From: Syngnathus acus
Taxonomy: Eukaryota > Chordata > Actinopteri > Syngnathiformes > Syngnathidae
Assembly (NCBI RefSeq): GCF_901709675.1
Contig: NC_051087.1
Coordinates: 17,061,067-17,125,066, forward strand
DNA: 64,000 nt
Direction: 5' to 3'
Positions 53,391 through 63,516 of this stretch are shown here, piece after piece. The translations under genes and the position numbers were made by a program. The notes beneath the pieces are model-generated. The model made no database searches, was not told where the DNA came from, and saw only the letters and a list, made by a program, of their open reading frames with translations. The first letter of the stretch is position 1, and the number at the start of each line of letters is the position of its first letter.

Positions 53391-53744
53391 ATACTGTGCA
53401 ATAACATCCTGCTCTCCACACCTTTTTTGAATTTGTCTACACTGTTTGTACTATGTGTCCTCTCTGCATCCATTGCAGCCTGGTCATCCTGGAAGAGGGA
53501 CCTTCCCATCTGTGGTCTCTTCTCAAGGTTTCTCATTTCCCCTAGCTGGAGTTTTGAGTTTTTCCTTGCCCTTTTGGGAGTTTAAGATCAGGGGATGTTT
53601 GAGAATATTTGCCATTTTTCACATGTCCTGAGTGTTGTTAGTCACCTAAATGTTGAACAGACGGTGTGATTTACCGAAGTCAAATTCTTTGTTTGGCACG
53701 CTCAAACATGGCGAATAAAAGACTCTTGAATCTTGAATCACAGT
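53391..53744 (+). mobile_element. LINE S2 3' fragment, inverted to S1
   Basis: Plus strand. ACTGTGCAATAACATCCTGC through CATCCTGGAAGAGGGACC and GAGTTTTTCCTTGCCCTTTT to the tail TTGAATCTTGAATC. It is the same family 3' end as LINE S1 but in opposite orientation, so the two form an inverted repeat of about 230 bp arms around the S1 coding part. Confidence 0.82.
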
Positions 53745-53764
53745 GTGCATCATTAATAGGCAGC

Positions 53765-53922
53765 TTGTTTTCCTAAGGCGAAATGGGGCAAAAAAAGACT
53801 CTAAAAAGTCAAAAATTCTAAAAGGTCTTTAAGGGGTTTGCAACAGTTTTGAAATTGCTAGGGCATGATCACAGAACCATCAAATATTTCATTGCAAATA
53901 GTCAACAGGGTCGCAGGAAACA
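53765..53922 (+). pseudogene. Element Q transposase, N-terminal HTH
   Basis: The plus strand reads GQKKTLKSQKF, a stop, then KVFKGFATVLKLLGHDHRTI and KYFIANSQQGRRK. The (LGHDHRTIKRFV.NSQQGR) wording is the HTH of a Tc1/mariner transposase. It is cut by Tc1-T. Later parts are at 57087-57540 and 58826-59050. Confidence 0.6.
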
Positions 53923-54091
53923 TACAAACCGGATTCGGTTGAAGTTGGGAAATTGTGTAAAATGTAATTAAAACCAAAATACAACGATTTGAAAATCCTT
54001 CTCAACCCATATTCAATTGAATACACTACAAAGACAACATATTTAATGTTCAAACTGATAAACTTGATTGTTTTTTGCCAAATAATAATTA

Positions 54092-55298
54092 CCGTAATTT
54101 TCGGACTATAAGTCGCTCCGGAGTACAAGTCGCATCAGCCATAAAATGCCCAAAAAAGTGAAAAAAAACATATATAAGTCGCTCCGGAGTATAAGTCGCA
54201 TTTTGGGGGGCAATTTATTCGACAAAATCCAACACCAAGAACAGTCATGAACGAGCAACAACAGGCTAAACGATAGGTTTGCTAACGTGACATAAACACA
54301 AACAAAGAGCTGAGAACGGCCCTGACGTAACATTCAGAGTTATTTAAAAAAAACTATTACATAAATAACACGTTTATAAAACCATCTGTCACTCCAATTC
54401 ATTAAATCCATCGATCGTCCTTTGTCAACAATGGGTGCGCGCCGCTGACGGCGCTTGCACTTCAAAATATTCCACAGGCCCATATAACGATATATAAATT
54501 AGAAATCAAATAACTATAATATAAGCAATAATATTATCAAACCATCTGTGCACTCTAAATCATTAAATCCATCGATCAAATTCCTCGTCCTTTGTCAACA
54601 ACGCCGCGCGTGAGCCCTGACGTCAGCCTCGTCGTTATTCCACAGATCTAGTATATAACTATATTGTAGCCTTAACAAAGTACAAGGAAAGACATGGGTT
54701 TGGTAAACGGCTCTTTATTTAACAAAACAAACTTCCAGGCGTGTGGCGGCGTGGACTTCCAGCCACGGAGGTGGAAGAGAGATCCATAGAATAGGACCGG
54801 GCGTGCGTAAAAGCCATGATCGAGCCCGATCCACCGTCCCCCGACAGCCACCCGGCCGAGCGCCGGCCCCCGACTTCAATCCACGGAGGTGAAAGAGAGC
54901 TCCGTAGAGTAGGACCGGGCGTGGGTAAAAGCCATAATAGTTTTTCAAACCTTCTGTGTCACTCCAAATCCTTAAATCGTTCAAACTCTTCGTCCGCCGT
55001 GTCACTTGGAAACAAAGCCGCTAATGATGCCGGTAGTACGTGGGGCCCTTCGTCATCCCGTGATCAATCTTTGTCCTTTATATAAACAACCGCCACGCCG
55101 CGTCGCGCTGCTGACGTCACGTCACTTGAAATTCAAACTACAGTAATCCCTTGCTTCATCGCGGTTCGTTTATCGCGGTTTCACTTTTTTTTTTTTTGGA
55201 AAATTTTTGAAAAAAAACATATAAGTCGCTCCTTATTATAAGTCGCCCCCCCACCCAAACTATGGAAAAAAACGCGACTTATAGACCGAAAATTACGG
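54092..55298. mobile_element. TA-type DNA element A, copy 4 (uninterrupted)
   Basis: The element is 1207 bp. Its ends are CCGTAATTTTCGGACTATAA and TTATAGACCGAAAATTACGG, with TA at 54090-54091 and 55299-55300. It is the only copy free of inserts and so gives the basic form: left subterminal TAAGTCGC repeats, a CATCGATCGTCCTTTGTCAA block repeated in variant form, a two-unit minisatellite (54744-54935), and the right GTAATCCCTTGCTTCATCGC block. No coding region is recognised. Confidence 0.92.
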
Positions 55299-55450
55299 TA
55301 ACTTAGAATTTCATGGCTGCAACACGTCTAGTAGAAGTTGGGAAAGGTGGCAAAAAATGCTGAGAAAACTGAGAAAAGCTCATCAAACACCTATTTGGAA
55401 CATCCCACATGTGATCAGGCTAATTGGGAAGAGGTGGGTACCATGATTGG

Positions 55451-55458
55451 GTATAAAA
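55451..55458 (+). promoter_or_regulatory. TATA-like box of Tc1-T
   Basis: TATAAAAG in the context TTGGGTATAAAAGGAGCCTC, 40 bp before the proposed transposase start at 55498. Confidence 0.5.
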
Positions 55459-55497
55459 GGAGCCTCCCCAAACATGCTCAGTCATTCACAAGCAAGT

Positions 55498-56918
55498 ATG
55501 GGGCGAGGTTCACCACCTTGTCCACAACTGCGTGAGAAAATAGTTGAACAGTTTAAGAACATTTCTCAAACCAAAATTGAAAGGAATTTAGGGATTTCAA
55601 CATCTACGGTCCATAATATCATCAAAAGGTTCAGAGAATCTGGTGAAATCACTGCACGTAAGCGCCACGGCCGGAAACCAAGACTGAATGACTGTGACCT
55701 TCGATCCCTCAGTCGGCCCTGCCTTAAAAACCGACATGAGTGTGTAAAGGATATCACCAAATGGGCTCAGGAAAACTTCAGAAAACCACTTTTAGTAAAT
55801 ACAGTTCGTCACTACATTAGTAAGTGCGGGTTAAAACTCTACCATGCAAAGCAAAAGCCGTTTATGAACAACATCCAGAAACGCCGCCGGGTTGTCTGGG
55901 CCCGAGCTCATGTAAAATGGACTGATGCACAATGGAAAAGTGTTTTGTGGTCTGATGAGTCCAATTTTCAAATTGTTTTTGGAAACACTGGACATCGTGT
56001 CCTCCGGACCAAAGAGGAAGCGGACCATCGGGACTGTTATCAACGCAAAGTTCAAAAGCCAGCATCTGTGATGGTATGGGGGTGCATTAGTTCCCATGGC
56101 ATGGGTTACTTACATTTCTGTGAAGGCAACATAAATGCTGAAAAGTACATACAGATTTTGGAGCAACATATGCGACGTCTTTTTCATGGACGCCGCTGCT
56201 TATGTCAGCAAGATAATGCCAAGCCACATTCTGCACGTGTTACAACAGCGTGTCTTCGAAGTAAAAGAGTCCAGGTTCTCCCCTGGCCCGCTTGCAGTCC
56301 AGACCTGTCTCATTGAAAATGTGTGGCGCATTTTCACCGATTCACGACCACGGTCCATTGGGCGCCGTTGAACTGGACTGCCCTTACACCTGTCTATGGA
56401 CCCCGTGGAGGCAATTTTGTGTGTTTTGGGGTGTTCTCTTGTATTGAGGGGTGCTGGTTGGCCGCTGTTACTTTTTTCCTTTGTCTTTTAGCTTTGATTC
56501 GCTTTGATGGCTTTTATCTTGAGCACTTTCTGACTTTCTTTGTGGCGCCGTTGTGTGGCAGCCTTATGAGAGCCTGTTGAGTTGCGCTTATGCCATCTGT
56601 GTGTCTTTTGTATACCCACTCTGTGGTATGGATACTGCTGGGGCCTGAATTTCCCCACCCCTGGGGATCAATAAATATTCAATCAATCAATCAATTATGA
56701 AGCGTAAAATACGACAGGGAAGACCCGGGACTGTTGAACAACTGAAGCGGTTCATCAAGCAAAAATGGGAAAGAATTCCACATGAGAAGCTAAGAGAATT
56801 AGTCTCCTCTCTTCCAAAACATTTATTGAGTGTTATTAAAAGGAAAGGTGATGTAACGAAGTGGTTAACATGCCCTTTCCCAACTTCTACTGCACGTGTT
56901 GCAGCCATGAAATTCTAA
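55498..56918 (+). pseudogene. Tc1-T transposase, intact except for insertion K
   Basis: The frame runs from MGRGSPPCPQLREKIVEQF at 55498 to SHIENVWRI at about 56331. It resumes after K with MKRKIRQGRPGTVEQLKRF (56697) and ends KGDVTKW plus a short tail at 56918. Together it makes about 350 residues, near the Tc1 norm. Seen are HTH 1 (TKIERNLGISTSTVHNIIKR), the ARKRHGRKP hinge, a second HTH region, and the DD34E triad: SVLWSDESNFQI, CQQDNAKPHSARV and PDLSHIENVW (usually SPIENVW). No stop lies outside K. The start is chosen from family length and the TATA-like box. Confidence 0.85.
56332..56695 (+). mobile_element. Retroposon K, copy 2 (5'-truncated)
   Basis: From TTTTCACCGATTCACGACCA through TGGGGCCTGAATTTCCCCAC to AATAAA and (AATC)n. 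It matches the last 300 bp of copy 1 (34500-34788) with an added segment near 56520-56580. It splits the Tc1-T transposase between the IENVW block and MKRKIRQ. Confidence 0.82.
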
Positions 56919-57086
56919 GTTAATTATTATTTGAAAAATAAAATAGTTTATGAGTTTGAGCATTAAATATGTTGTCTTTGTAGTGTATTCAATTGAATAT
57001 AGGTTGAAAAGGATTTTCAAATCATTGTATTTTGTTTTTATTTACATTTTACACAATTTCCCAACGTCAACCGAATCCAGTTTGTA

Positions 57087-57543
57087 TTAAGGTAAAACAT
57101 GCAAATTAACTGCCAAAGATTTGAGAAAACTGAAACATTAAGACCAGGAATCCATTATCCTTCAGTACTACCATATTCTGGAACTTCAATCTACCTGGCG
57201 TGCCCAAAAATACCAGGTGTTTAGTGCTCAGACACATGGCCAAGGTATGGAAAGCTGACACCTGACCACCACTGAACAAGGCATACACATTGAAACCTCA
57301 AGAATAGGTCAGGAAATATCATTAGACAGATTTGGCAAAGATCTTTTGGACTGATGAGATGAGAATGACACTTGATGGATCAGGTTAGACCATGGCTATA
57401 TCAGTAATGGCTCCGCTTCAAATAGGACACCAGCAAGGTGGAGGCAGAGTACTGGTATGGGCTGGTATTATTAAAAATGAGATGCTTGGACCTTTTTGAG
57501 TTAAAGATGGACTTAAAACTAACTCTCAAATTAAAACAAAAAT
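57087..57543 (+). pseudogene. Element Q transposase, central part
   Basis: The plus strand has KLTAKDLRKLKH and, after several stops, RFGKDLLD-like DNA. It then has FWTDEMRMTLDGSG, the first catalytic Asp block, and GGGRVLVWAGIIKNEMLGPF in a neighbouring frame. Order and orientation agree with the N-terminal relic at 53765 and the C-terminal one at 58826. Confidence 0.6.
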
Positions 57544-57554
57544 GAATCAAAATT

Positions 57555-57669
57555 GGTGGCTAGGTGGCGCACTGGTTAGCACGTCCGCCTCACAGTTAGG
57601 AGGGTGCCGGTTCGATTCCACCTCCGACCCTCCCTGTGTGGAGTTTGCATGTTCTCCCCAAGCCCGCGT

Positions 57670-57700
<31 letters not shown>

Positions 57701-57922
57701 ACATCCCCAAAACATGCTTGACAGGCCGATTGAGCACTCTAAATTGCCCCTAGGTGTGAGTGCGAGTGCAAATGGTTGTTTGTCTCTGTGTGCCCTGCGA
57801 TCGGCTGGCAACCGGTTCAGGGTGTCCCTCGCCTACTGCCCGTTGACGGCTGGGATAGGCTCCAGCACTCCCGCGACCCCCGTGGGGACTAAGCGGTTCA
57901 GAAAATGGATGGATGGATGGAT
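57555..57922 (+). mobile_element. tRNA-headed SINE, tandem copy 1
   Basis: The tRNA-like head (GGTGGCGCACTGGTTAGCAC, B box GGTTCGATTCC) is followed by CTGTGTGGAGTTTGCATGTT, GATTGAGCACTCTAAATTGC, GATAGGCTCCAGCACTCCCG and an ATGGATGGATGGATG tail. It is preceded by GAATCAAAATT (57544-57554). Confidence 0.88.
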
Positions 57923-57933
57923 GAATCAAAATT

Positions 57934-58048
57934 GGTGGCTAGGTGGCGCACTGGTTAGCACGTCCGCCTCACAGTTAGGAGGGTGCCGGTTCGATTCCAC
58001 CTCCGACCCTCCCTGTGTGGAGTTTGCATGTTCTCCCCAAGCCCGCGT

Positions 58049-58079
<31 letters not shown>

Positions 58080-58298
58080 ACATCCCCAAAACATGCTTGA
58101 CAGGCCGATTGCGCACTCTAAATTGCCCCTAGGTGTGAGTGCGAGTGCGGATGGTTGTTCATCTCTGTGTGCCCTGTGATTGGCTGGCAACCGGTTCAGG
58201 GTGTCCCCCCGCCTACTGCCCGATGACCGCTGGGATAGGCTCCAGCACGCCCGCGACCCCCGTGGGGACAAAGCGGTACAGAAAATGGATGGATGAAT
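57934..58298 (+). mobile_element. tRNA-headed SINE, tandem copy 2
   Basis: The same repeat as copy 1 with about 5 percent differences. It is preceded by GAATCAAAATT (57923-57933) and followed by it again (58299-58309). Intact boxes and tail make this the best copy of the family in the window. Confidence 0.88.
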
Positions 58299-58399
58299 GA
58301 ATCAAAATTAATATACTGTCAGTTTTTAAAAGACACTTTCTTCAAGCAGTGGCACGGTAAAAAGTTTCAAGTAGACCATGATTTTTATGCCTGCATAGA

Positions 58400-58815
58400 A
58401 TACTCAACTTCTTCTTTTCCTTTCGGCTTTTCCCCTCAGGGGCGCCACAGCGAACCATCTGTTTCCATCTCACCCTATCCTGTGAATCTTCTTCTCTCAC
58501 CCCAACTAACTTCATGTCCTCTTTCACTCCATCCATATTTCTCCTCTTTGGTCTTCCTCTTGACCTGCCTGGTGGTTCCATCCTCAGCAGCCTTCTACCA
58601 ATATATTCACTATCCCTCCTCTGTACATGTCCAAACCATCTCAGTCTGGCCTCTCTGGCTTTATCTCCAAAACACCTAACATGCGCTGTCCCTCTGATGC
58701 ACTTGCTCCTGATCCTATCCAACCGCGTCACTTCCAAAGAGAACCTCAGCATCTTTATCTCTGCCACCTCCAGCTCTGCCTCCTGTCTTTTCCCCCAGTG
58801 CCACTGTCTCTAAAC
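58400..58815 (-). pseudogene. RTE-like LINE 3' coding fragment
   Basis: A minus-strand open frame reads MLRFSLEVTRLDRIRSKCI, RLRWFGHVQRRDSEYIGRR, LLRMEPPGRSRGRPKRRNM, DGVKEDMKLVGVREED and RWKQMVRCGAPEGKSRKEK. R(L)RWFGH(V)QRR and GRPK.RW.D are the closing signature of RTE-type reverse transcriptases. Only the last 130 codons are present. It is inserted in element Q. Confidence 0.75.
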
Positions 58816-58825
58816 CAGGGGTCAC

Positions 58826-59050
58826 CAACTCAAGGGCGCCAATCCAGTGGAGGAAGACAGTACACCTCTCTGGACCGTGTCTGGGAGGCTGTGGTTGCTG
58901 CAGCACGGAAAGTTGATTGTCAGCAGATGAAGAAACTAACAGAATCCATGAATGGAAGGCTTGTGGCTGTTTTTGAAAAGAAGGCTGGTTATATTGGTCC
59001 CAGATTTTTTTTTTCCCTTTATTTTTTTGAAATGTCAGTTCGTAAATTTT
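58826..59050 (+). pseudogene. Element Q transposase, C-terminus
   Basis: The frame QYTSLDRVWEAVVAAARKVD, CQQMKKLTESMNGRLVAVFE, KKAGYIG is the C-terminal helix region of a Tc1/mariner transposase (usual form S(M)..RL..V...KG..I). It is followed by the element's right terminal DNA to 59334. The Glu-bearing block before it was lost with the RTE insertion. Confidence 0.6.
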
Positions 59051-59336
59051 GAGTTGTTTGATTATTATTCTCACTTAAACAGATGAAAATAAACAAGTGA
59101 TGTGGGAACATGGTCGTTTTTCATTTAGTCGCATCATACTTCTGTACACTAATAGTATCCCAATAATTGTGCACGCACAAATTTTCTCCTTAAAAAGCCC
59201 AAACCTCAGTTTTACTTTATGAATTAATCAAATTGAAGTTTATTAACATTTTGGATTGACTGCGGTCACTGTAGTTGTTCAAACATAAAGTTAATCCTCA
59301 AAAATACAACTTCCTAATAATTGTGCACACGGTGTA

Positions 59337-59637
59337 GAGTAAAGAAAAATTACCTTTTGGTAATGTTGCTTGATTATGTTGCCAAAAATGTCTATGTGCA
59401 CATGAAAGTTTAGCAAATATATTACATTATTTTATACTACATGGAACATTGTAAGTCTCAAGAATTAAACCACAGGTAAGTCAACCGCATCAAAATGATA
59501 AGGGTTCTCATGTTCACTGACGAGTTGATTTGGATTAAAAAAAAAAATCAGGGGCTGCAGCAGTATTCATGATGAGCACTGTGTACATAAAGCCATGATG
59601 ACTATCTAATTCAATTGTTTTGTTCATTCTTTTGCAG
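59337..59637 (+). other. Intron end before the last exon
   Basis: AT-rich DNA with no recognised repeat, ending TTGTTCATTCTTTTGCAG. Confidence 0.55.
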
Positions 59638-59679
59638 AAATACTTGGTGACAAAAAGAACAAAAGGTCAATTGTATTGA
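59638..59679 (+). CDS. znf638: Last coding exon: C-terminal 13 residues
   Basis: Acceptor TTTTGCAG, phase 0. It encodes KYLVTKRTKGQLY and a TGA stop (59677-59679). It directly continues the finger exon (HFENVQ|KYL), and the finger's trailing helix with a basic end is typical of the family. The tail is short compared with matrin-3-like proteins. Confidence 0.75.
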   Translation, partial: KYLVTKRTKGQLY

Positions 59680-60335
59680 GAGCTGCTTGAATGACATGTC
59701 GTTCTTTTAATTTGAGTTCATTTTTCTTTGTTGTCACTGCAAAATACTTAACCCCCAGTCCACAGCTTCTGTAAATGTTTCATGTTTCACTCAACAGATC
59801 ACAGTTGTCAACGCATCATGTGACTTTCAGAAGATTAACCCATTTTGAATGGACAAATGAATTAAAACGTATTATTACAAAACAAATTGGCAGAGGTAAA
59901 TTAAGATAAATGATTTCAGGAAAACATTGTTGCCAAAACAGCAGTTGCTTTGGTAATGGTGTGCTCGGATTTTACTCCTTTGCAGAACATATGGTCTGGG
60001 TATGAAGGAAAATGATTGCCTTAACGGAATTCCAAACTCCTCTATACCTGCATGATTTGTGTTCATTTATGTTTCTGTGAAGTTGAGTTAAGTCTAGTTG
60101 ATTGTAATTTGAAGTAGATATAACTACACTGGTTCGATTTATTGTTTCTTTGTACTGTCTTGGTTTGACTGAAATGCACACTGATTCCTGATCAAGGAAC
60201 ATGGTGAAACTAACATTAAGAGGCAAGAAATAACACATGCAAGATGAACTATCATTTTTTGAGCTTTTTCAATATATTGTACTAATGTACCTTGCAACCA
60301 ATTGTACTGTGCATTAAAGAAACTTTAGTGAACAG
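59680..60335 (+). other. 3' untranslated region
   Basis: About 650 bp of AT-rich DNA free of transposons follows the stop. Possible early signal ATTAAA at 59861; main signal at 60313. Confidence 0.6.
60313..60318 (+). promoter_or_regulatory. Polyadenylation signal ATTAAA
   Basis: ATTAAA in GTGCATTAAAGAAAC, followed by a GT-rich stretch (GTTTGTTGGTCTTGGGTTT), as expected for cleavage about 15-25 bp downstream. Confidence 0.6.
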
Positions 60336-60437
60336 TTTGTTGGTCTTGGGTTTATTGCACTAGTTCAGGTTCATTTGTTTAATTTTTTTGAACAGTTGTA
60401 TTTTTTGCTATTATCATTCTCACTTATTTTTTCAAGA

Positions 60438-60705
60438 TTTCCAACCATCCATCCATCCTCTTCCGCTTATCCGGGATCCGGACGCGGGGGCAGCAGCTTT
60501 AGAAGGGACGCCCAGATATCCCTCTCCCCAGCCACTTTGACCAGCTCATTCCGGGGAATCCCAAGGCGTTCCCAGGCCAGCTGAGAGACATAGTCTCTCC
60601 AGCGCGTCCTGGGCTTTCCATAGGGTCTCCTGCCGGTGAGACATACCTTATACAGGGGAGGCGTCCAGGAGGCATCCTGATGAGATGCCCGAGCCACATC
60701 ATCTA
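60438..60705 (-). mobile_element. RTE-like LINE 3' end with (CATC)n tail
   Basis: Minus strand: MPPGRLPCIRYVSPAGDP in one frame, then RWRDYVSQLAWERLGIP and LLKLLPPRPDPG in another. It ends with CTTCCGCTTATCCGG and CCATCCATCCATC. It is the extreme 3' end of the LINE family seen at 1-179. The GGATG tail is shared with the SINEs at 57555-58298, suggesting that LINE as the SINE's partner. Confidence 0.75.
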
Positions 60706-60990
60706 GTCAAGTCAAGTCAAGTTTATTTGTATAGCCCTAAATCACAAGCAGTCTCAAAGGGCTTCACATAGACAAAAATTGACAATTATTCTCAAAGCAT
60801 CCCCTGATCTTAAGCTCCCAAAAGGGCAAGGAAAAACTCAAAAAAACCCTGTCAGGGGAAAATGAGAAACCTTGAGAAGTGACCACAGATGGGAGGATCC
60901 CCCTTTCAGGATCACCAGGTTGAAATGGATGCAGAGAGGGCACAAATAATACATCATATGAAAATCAATGAAAAAAAGTGGATGTCCAAG
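60706..60990 (-). mobile_element. LINE 3' untranslated fragment, (TTGAC)n tail
   Basis: AGTCAAGTCAAGTCAAGTTT with TTTGTATAGCCCTAAATCAC is a common fish retroposon tail in reverse. The DNA beyond (CATCCCCTGATCTTAAGCTC, AAAGGGCAAGGAAAAACTC) matches the 3' untranslated part of LINE S2 in inverse orientation. No coding. Confidence 0.65.
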
Positions 60991-61112
60991 TCAGAGCGAA
61001 GGGCTGCCGGAGGAGCCCTCAATTGTCCTGGCAGTGTCTTCGAGGAGGTTGAGCTGCAGTTCCCCCATCCTGAATTGGCCCACGAGAATCCAGATAGCCG
61101 CTGTCAGCTTGG

Positions 61113-63516
61113 GTGCCACCTAACCACCTGCATGCACATAGCTCCTCGTGTAGACTAGAGTGTGACAGTTTGAATAGTGCTACAGTACACATAAACACAC
61201 TTTCTACTGGGGTAGTAGACAAATCCAATCACTCCACCCCGACCGGTTTTGCGGATGAAATGGTGCCTGTTTCAGATAATTTTACATGTGTAACAAATAT
61301 TTACTATCAAATTCCCACGGTCGTATCGTCCCACCGCGCTAACAAACATTTGAGAGGTGATGTCAGGCCTAGAGAACACAATCTTACTCGCATCTCGTTT
61401 AAAAATCCTTCGATAGATACGCACCCTGATCGACCGATCACACTTAAACTAGGTTTTATGAATATTAGATCGCTTCATACGAAAGCAGTTCTCGTTAATG
61501 ACTTCATCACGGAACATAATCTAAACGTTTTTGGTCTCTGCGGGACCTGGTTAAAACCTAATGAACTGCTGCCGCTTAACGAGGCCTCGCCTCCAAATTT
61601 TGTGAGCTCGCATGTGGCGCGTCCTCGAAAAAAGGGTGGGGGTGTCGCCCTCATCTCAAATTCCGAGCTTAGATTTAGGCCTCGTTCGATCAACGTATTT
61701 AAAACTTTTGAAGTTCTCACTGTCCGATCCACCGCTTTACCGTAATTTTATCTTGCTGTTATTTACCGTCCACCCGGGGCTTACTCTGGCTTCCTGGATG
61801 AATTTTCAGAATTCGTGGCTGATCTAGTAACCAATGCGGATAATATAATTATCATGGGCGATTTCAACATCCACATGAATTTACCGTCAGAGCCACTTAC
61901 TTCTGCGTTTCAGACTTTAACTGATACGTTTGGTTTTACGCAAGCCGTACAGGCAGCAACGCATAAGAATGGAAATACCTTAGATCTGGTATTATCCCGA
62001 GGACTTGCAACCTCAAATATAGCAGTACTGCCATACACTACTGTTCTGTCTGATCATTACTTAATAAAATTTGAAATTTTAGTTCCTTGTCAAAGACAAG
62101 AGAGCAATCAGAATTATAGGAGCCGTAATTTTAACTCCATGACTGCAACTGCGCTATCTGAGTTACTGTCGCCGGCAACCGCCATATTTCCCGCATACAT
62201 CGGCTCTATTGATAATCTTACAAATGAATTCAATGCGACATTGTTAAATGCCCTTGACTCTGTGGCGCCGTTACGTCTGAAAACTTGCCGTAGATTGCCT
62301 ACTCCGTGGTTCACAGATGAAACGCGTACGCTTAAGCAATTATGTAGAAAGCATGAGCGCAGATGGCGTTTAACCAAACTTGAGGTTTTCCATCAGGCAT
62401 GGCAGGATAGCCTCCTGAAATATAAAGATGCGCTTATCTTAGCAAAAACTCGGTATTTTTCGCAAGTTATTAATCTCAATAAAAACAACCCTAAACACCT
62501 ATTTGATACAGTGGCAAAGCTGACTCTACGCCAGCCGAACCCCGATAGTTCCTTCCACTCAGCTGACGAGTTCATGAAATTTTTTGCTCAAAAGATTGAA
62601 TCCATTAGGGACGAGATCAAGAATACCATTCCAATCGCTCAGTCGAGACCGCCGTTTACCAGCGCTGATGATCATGCAATAACCCTCTCAAATTTTAAAA
62701 GCGTGTCCCTTGAAAGGCTTACACAATTGGTTAGTGCGGCGAAACAAACAACATGTTTACTCGACCCTCTTCCAGCCAAACTACTTAAAGAATTATTTCA
62801 AATTTTAGGACCGTCCGTCTTAAATATAATCAATCTGTCTGTCTCCTCTGGGATAGTGCCAACAGCCTTTAAAACCGCTATCATTAAACCGTTACTTAAG
62901 CGACCAAATCTTGACCCGGACTGTCTCAGTAATTATAGGCCAGTTTCAAACCTCCCATTCATAGCAAAACTTCTTGAAAAAGTAGTAGCGCAGCAGCTTA
63001 TTGATTACATGGTCGCCAATAATCGATATGACTCTTTTCAGTCTGGTTTTAGAGCTAATCATTCCACTGAGACAGCACTTGCTAAAGTGACTAACGATCT
63101 CCTCATAGCTATGGATTCAAACACTTCATCTGTACCGTTACTACTCGATCTTAGTGCTGCCTTCGACACTTTAGACTTCGATATTTTATTAGGGCGTCTT
63201 AAAAGTTGTGTTGGTATTTCAGGGTCAGCACTAGGCTGGTTCCATTCCTATCTATCAGACAGGACGCACCAAGTGGTCCATGGCAATACGTCCTCTGAGC
63301 TCTATAATGTTACGTGTGGTGTCCCACAGGGATCGGTACTCTGACCAATTCTATTTAATATTTATATGATTCCGCTTGGGGACATAATACGTAAATATAA
63401 TATTAGTTTTCAATTCTACGCGGATGACACCCAATTATATATGCCGTTATCAATGACAGATCCGCGGGATTGTTGTAATCTTGAGGCGTGCCTTGCGGAG
63501 ATCAAGCAATGGATGT
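61113..63516 (+). pseudogene. LINE P endonuclease and reverse transcriptase
   Basis: One frame from at least 61113 contains LKLGFMNIRSLHTKAVLVND, CGTWLKPNELLPLNEASPPN, KKGGGVALISNSELRF, a TAA at 61743, FYLAVIYRPPGAYSGFLDEF and IIIMGDFNIHMNLPSEP. The endonuclease DH box VLSDHYLIKFEI follows. RT blocks are LPAKLLKELFQILGPSVLNI, LSNYRPVSNLPFIAKLLEKV, QSGFRANHSTETALAKV, LLLDLSAAFDTLDFDILL (motif A) and CGVPQGSVL, then TGA at 63342 and FQFYADDTQLYMPLSM (motif C). Both stops lie in frame and each could be a single-base change. The catalytic positions are intact. Confidence 0.88.

Larger units (their letters stand above)
53925..57084 (+). mobile_element. Tc1-T transposon, carrying elements A and K
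   Basis: The ends are CAAACCGGATTCGGTTGAAG and the inverted CGTCAACCGAATCCAGTTTG, with TA at 53923-53924 and 57085-57086. Its own length is about 1.59 kb after removing element A copy 4 (54092-55298) and retroposon K (56332-56695). The left repeat reads AATAATAATTA|ACTTAGAATTTCATGG once element A is removed, which is exactly the inverse of the right repeat (CCATGAAATTCTAAGTTAAT). Confidence 0.9.
52225..59334 (+). mobile_element. Tc1/mariner-type element Q with at least five inserts
   Basis: Left end TA-CACTCTCTGCACAATTATTAGG (TA 52223-52224) and right end CCTAATAATTGTGCACACGGTG-TA (TA 59335-59336) are inverted repeats. Element Q's own DNA lies at 52225-52259, 53745-53922, 57087-57543, 58310-58400 and 58816-59334, about 1.3 kb in all. 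Inserted are two LINE fragments (52260-53744), Tc1-T (53925-57084), two SINEs and an RTE-like fragment. Its transposase relics run in order on the plus strand. Confidence 0.82.

Noticed and set aside
58514-58813. Plus-strand Ser/Leu-rich frames of about 100-140 codons
   Set aside because: They are the antisense of the RTE-like coding fragment on the minus strand.
59638-59679. The gene is matrin-3
   Set aside because: The linker between RRM and finger is far longer than I expect for matrin-3, only one RRM is seen, and the C-terminal tail differs. Not fully excluded because the 5' exons are missing.
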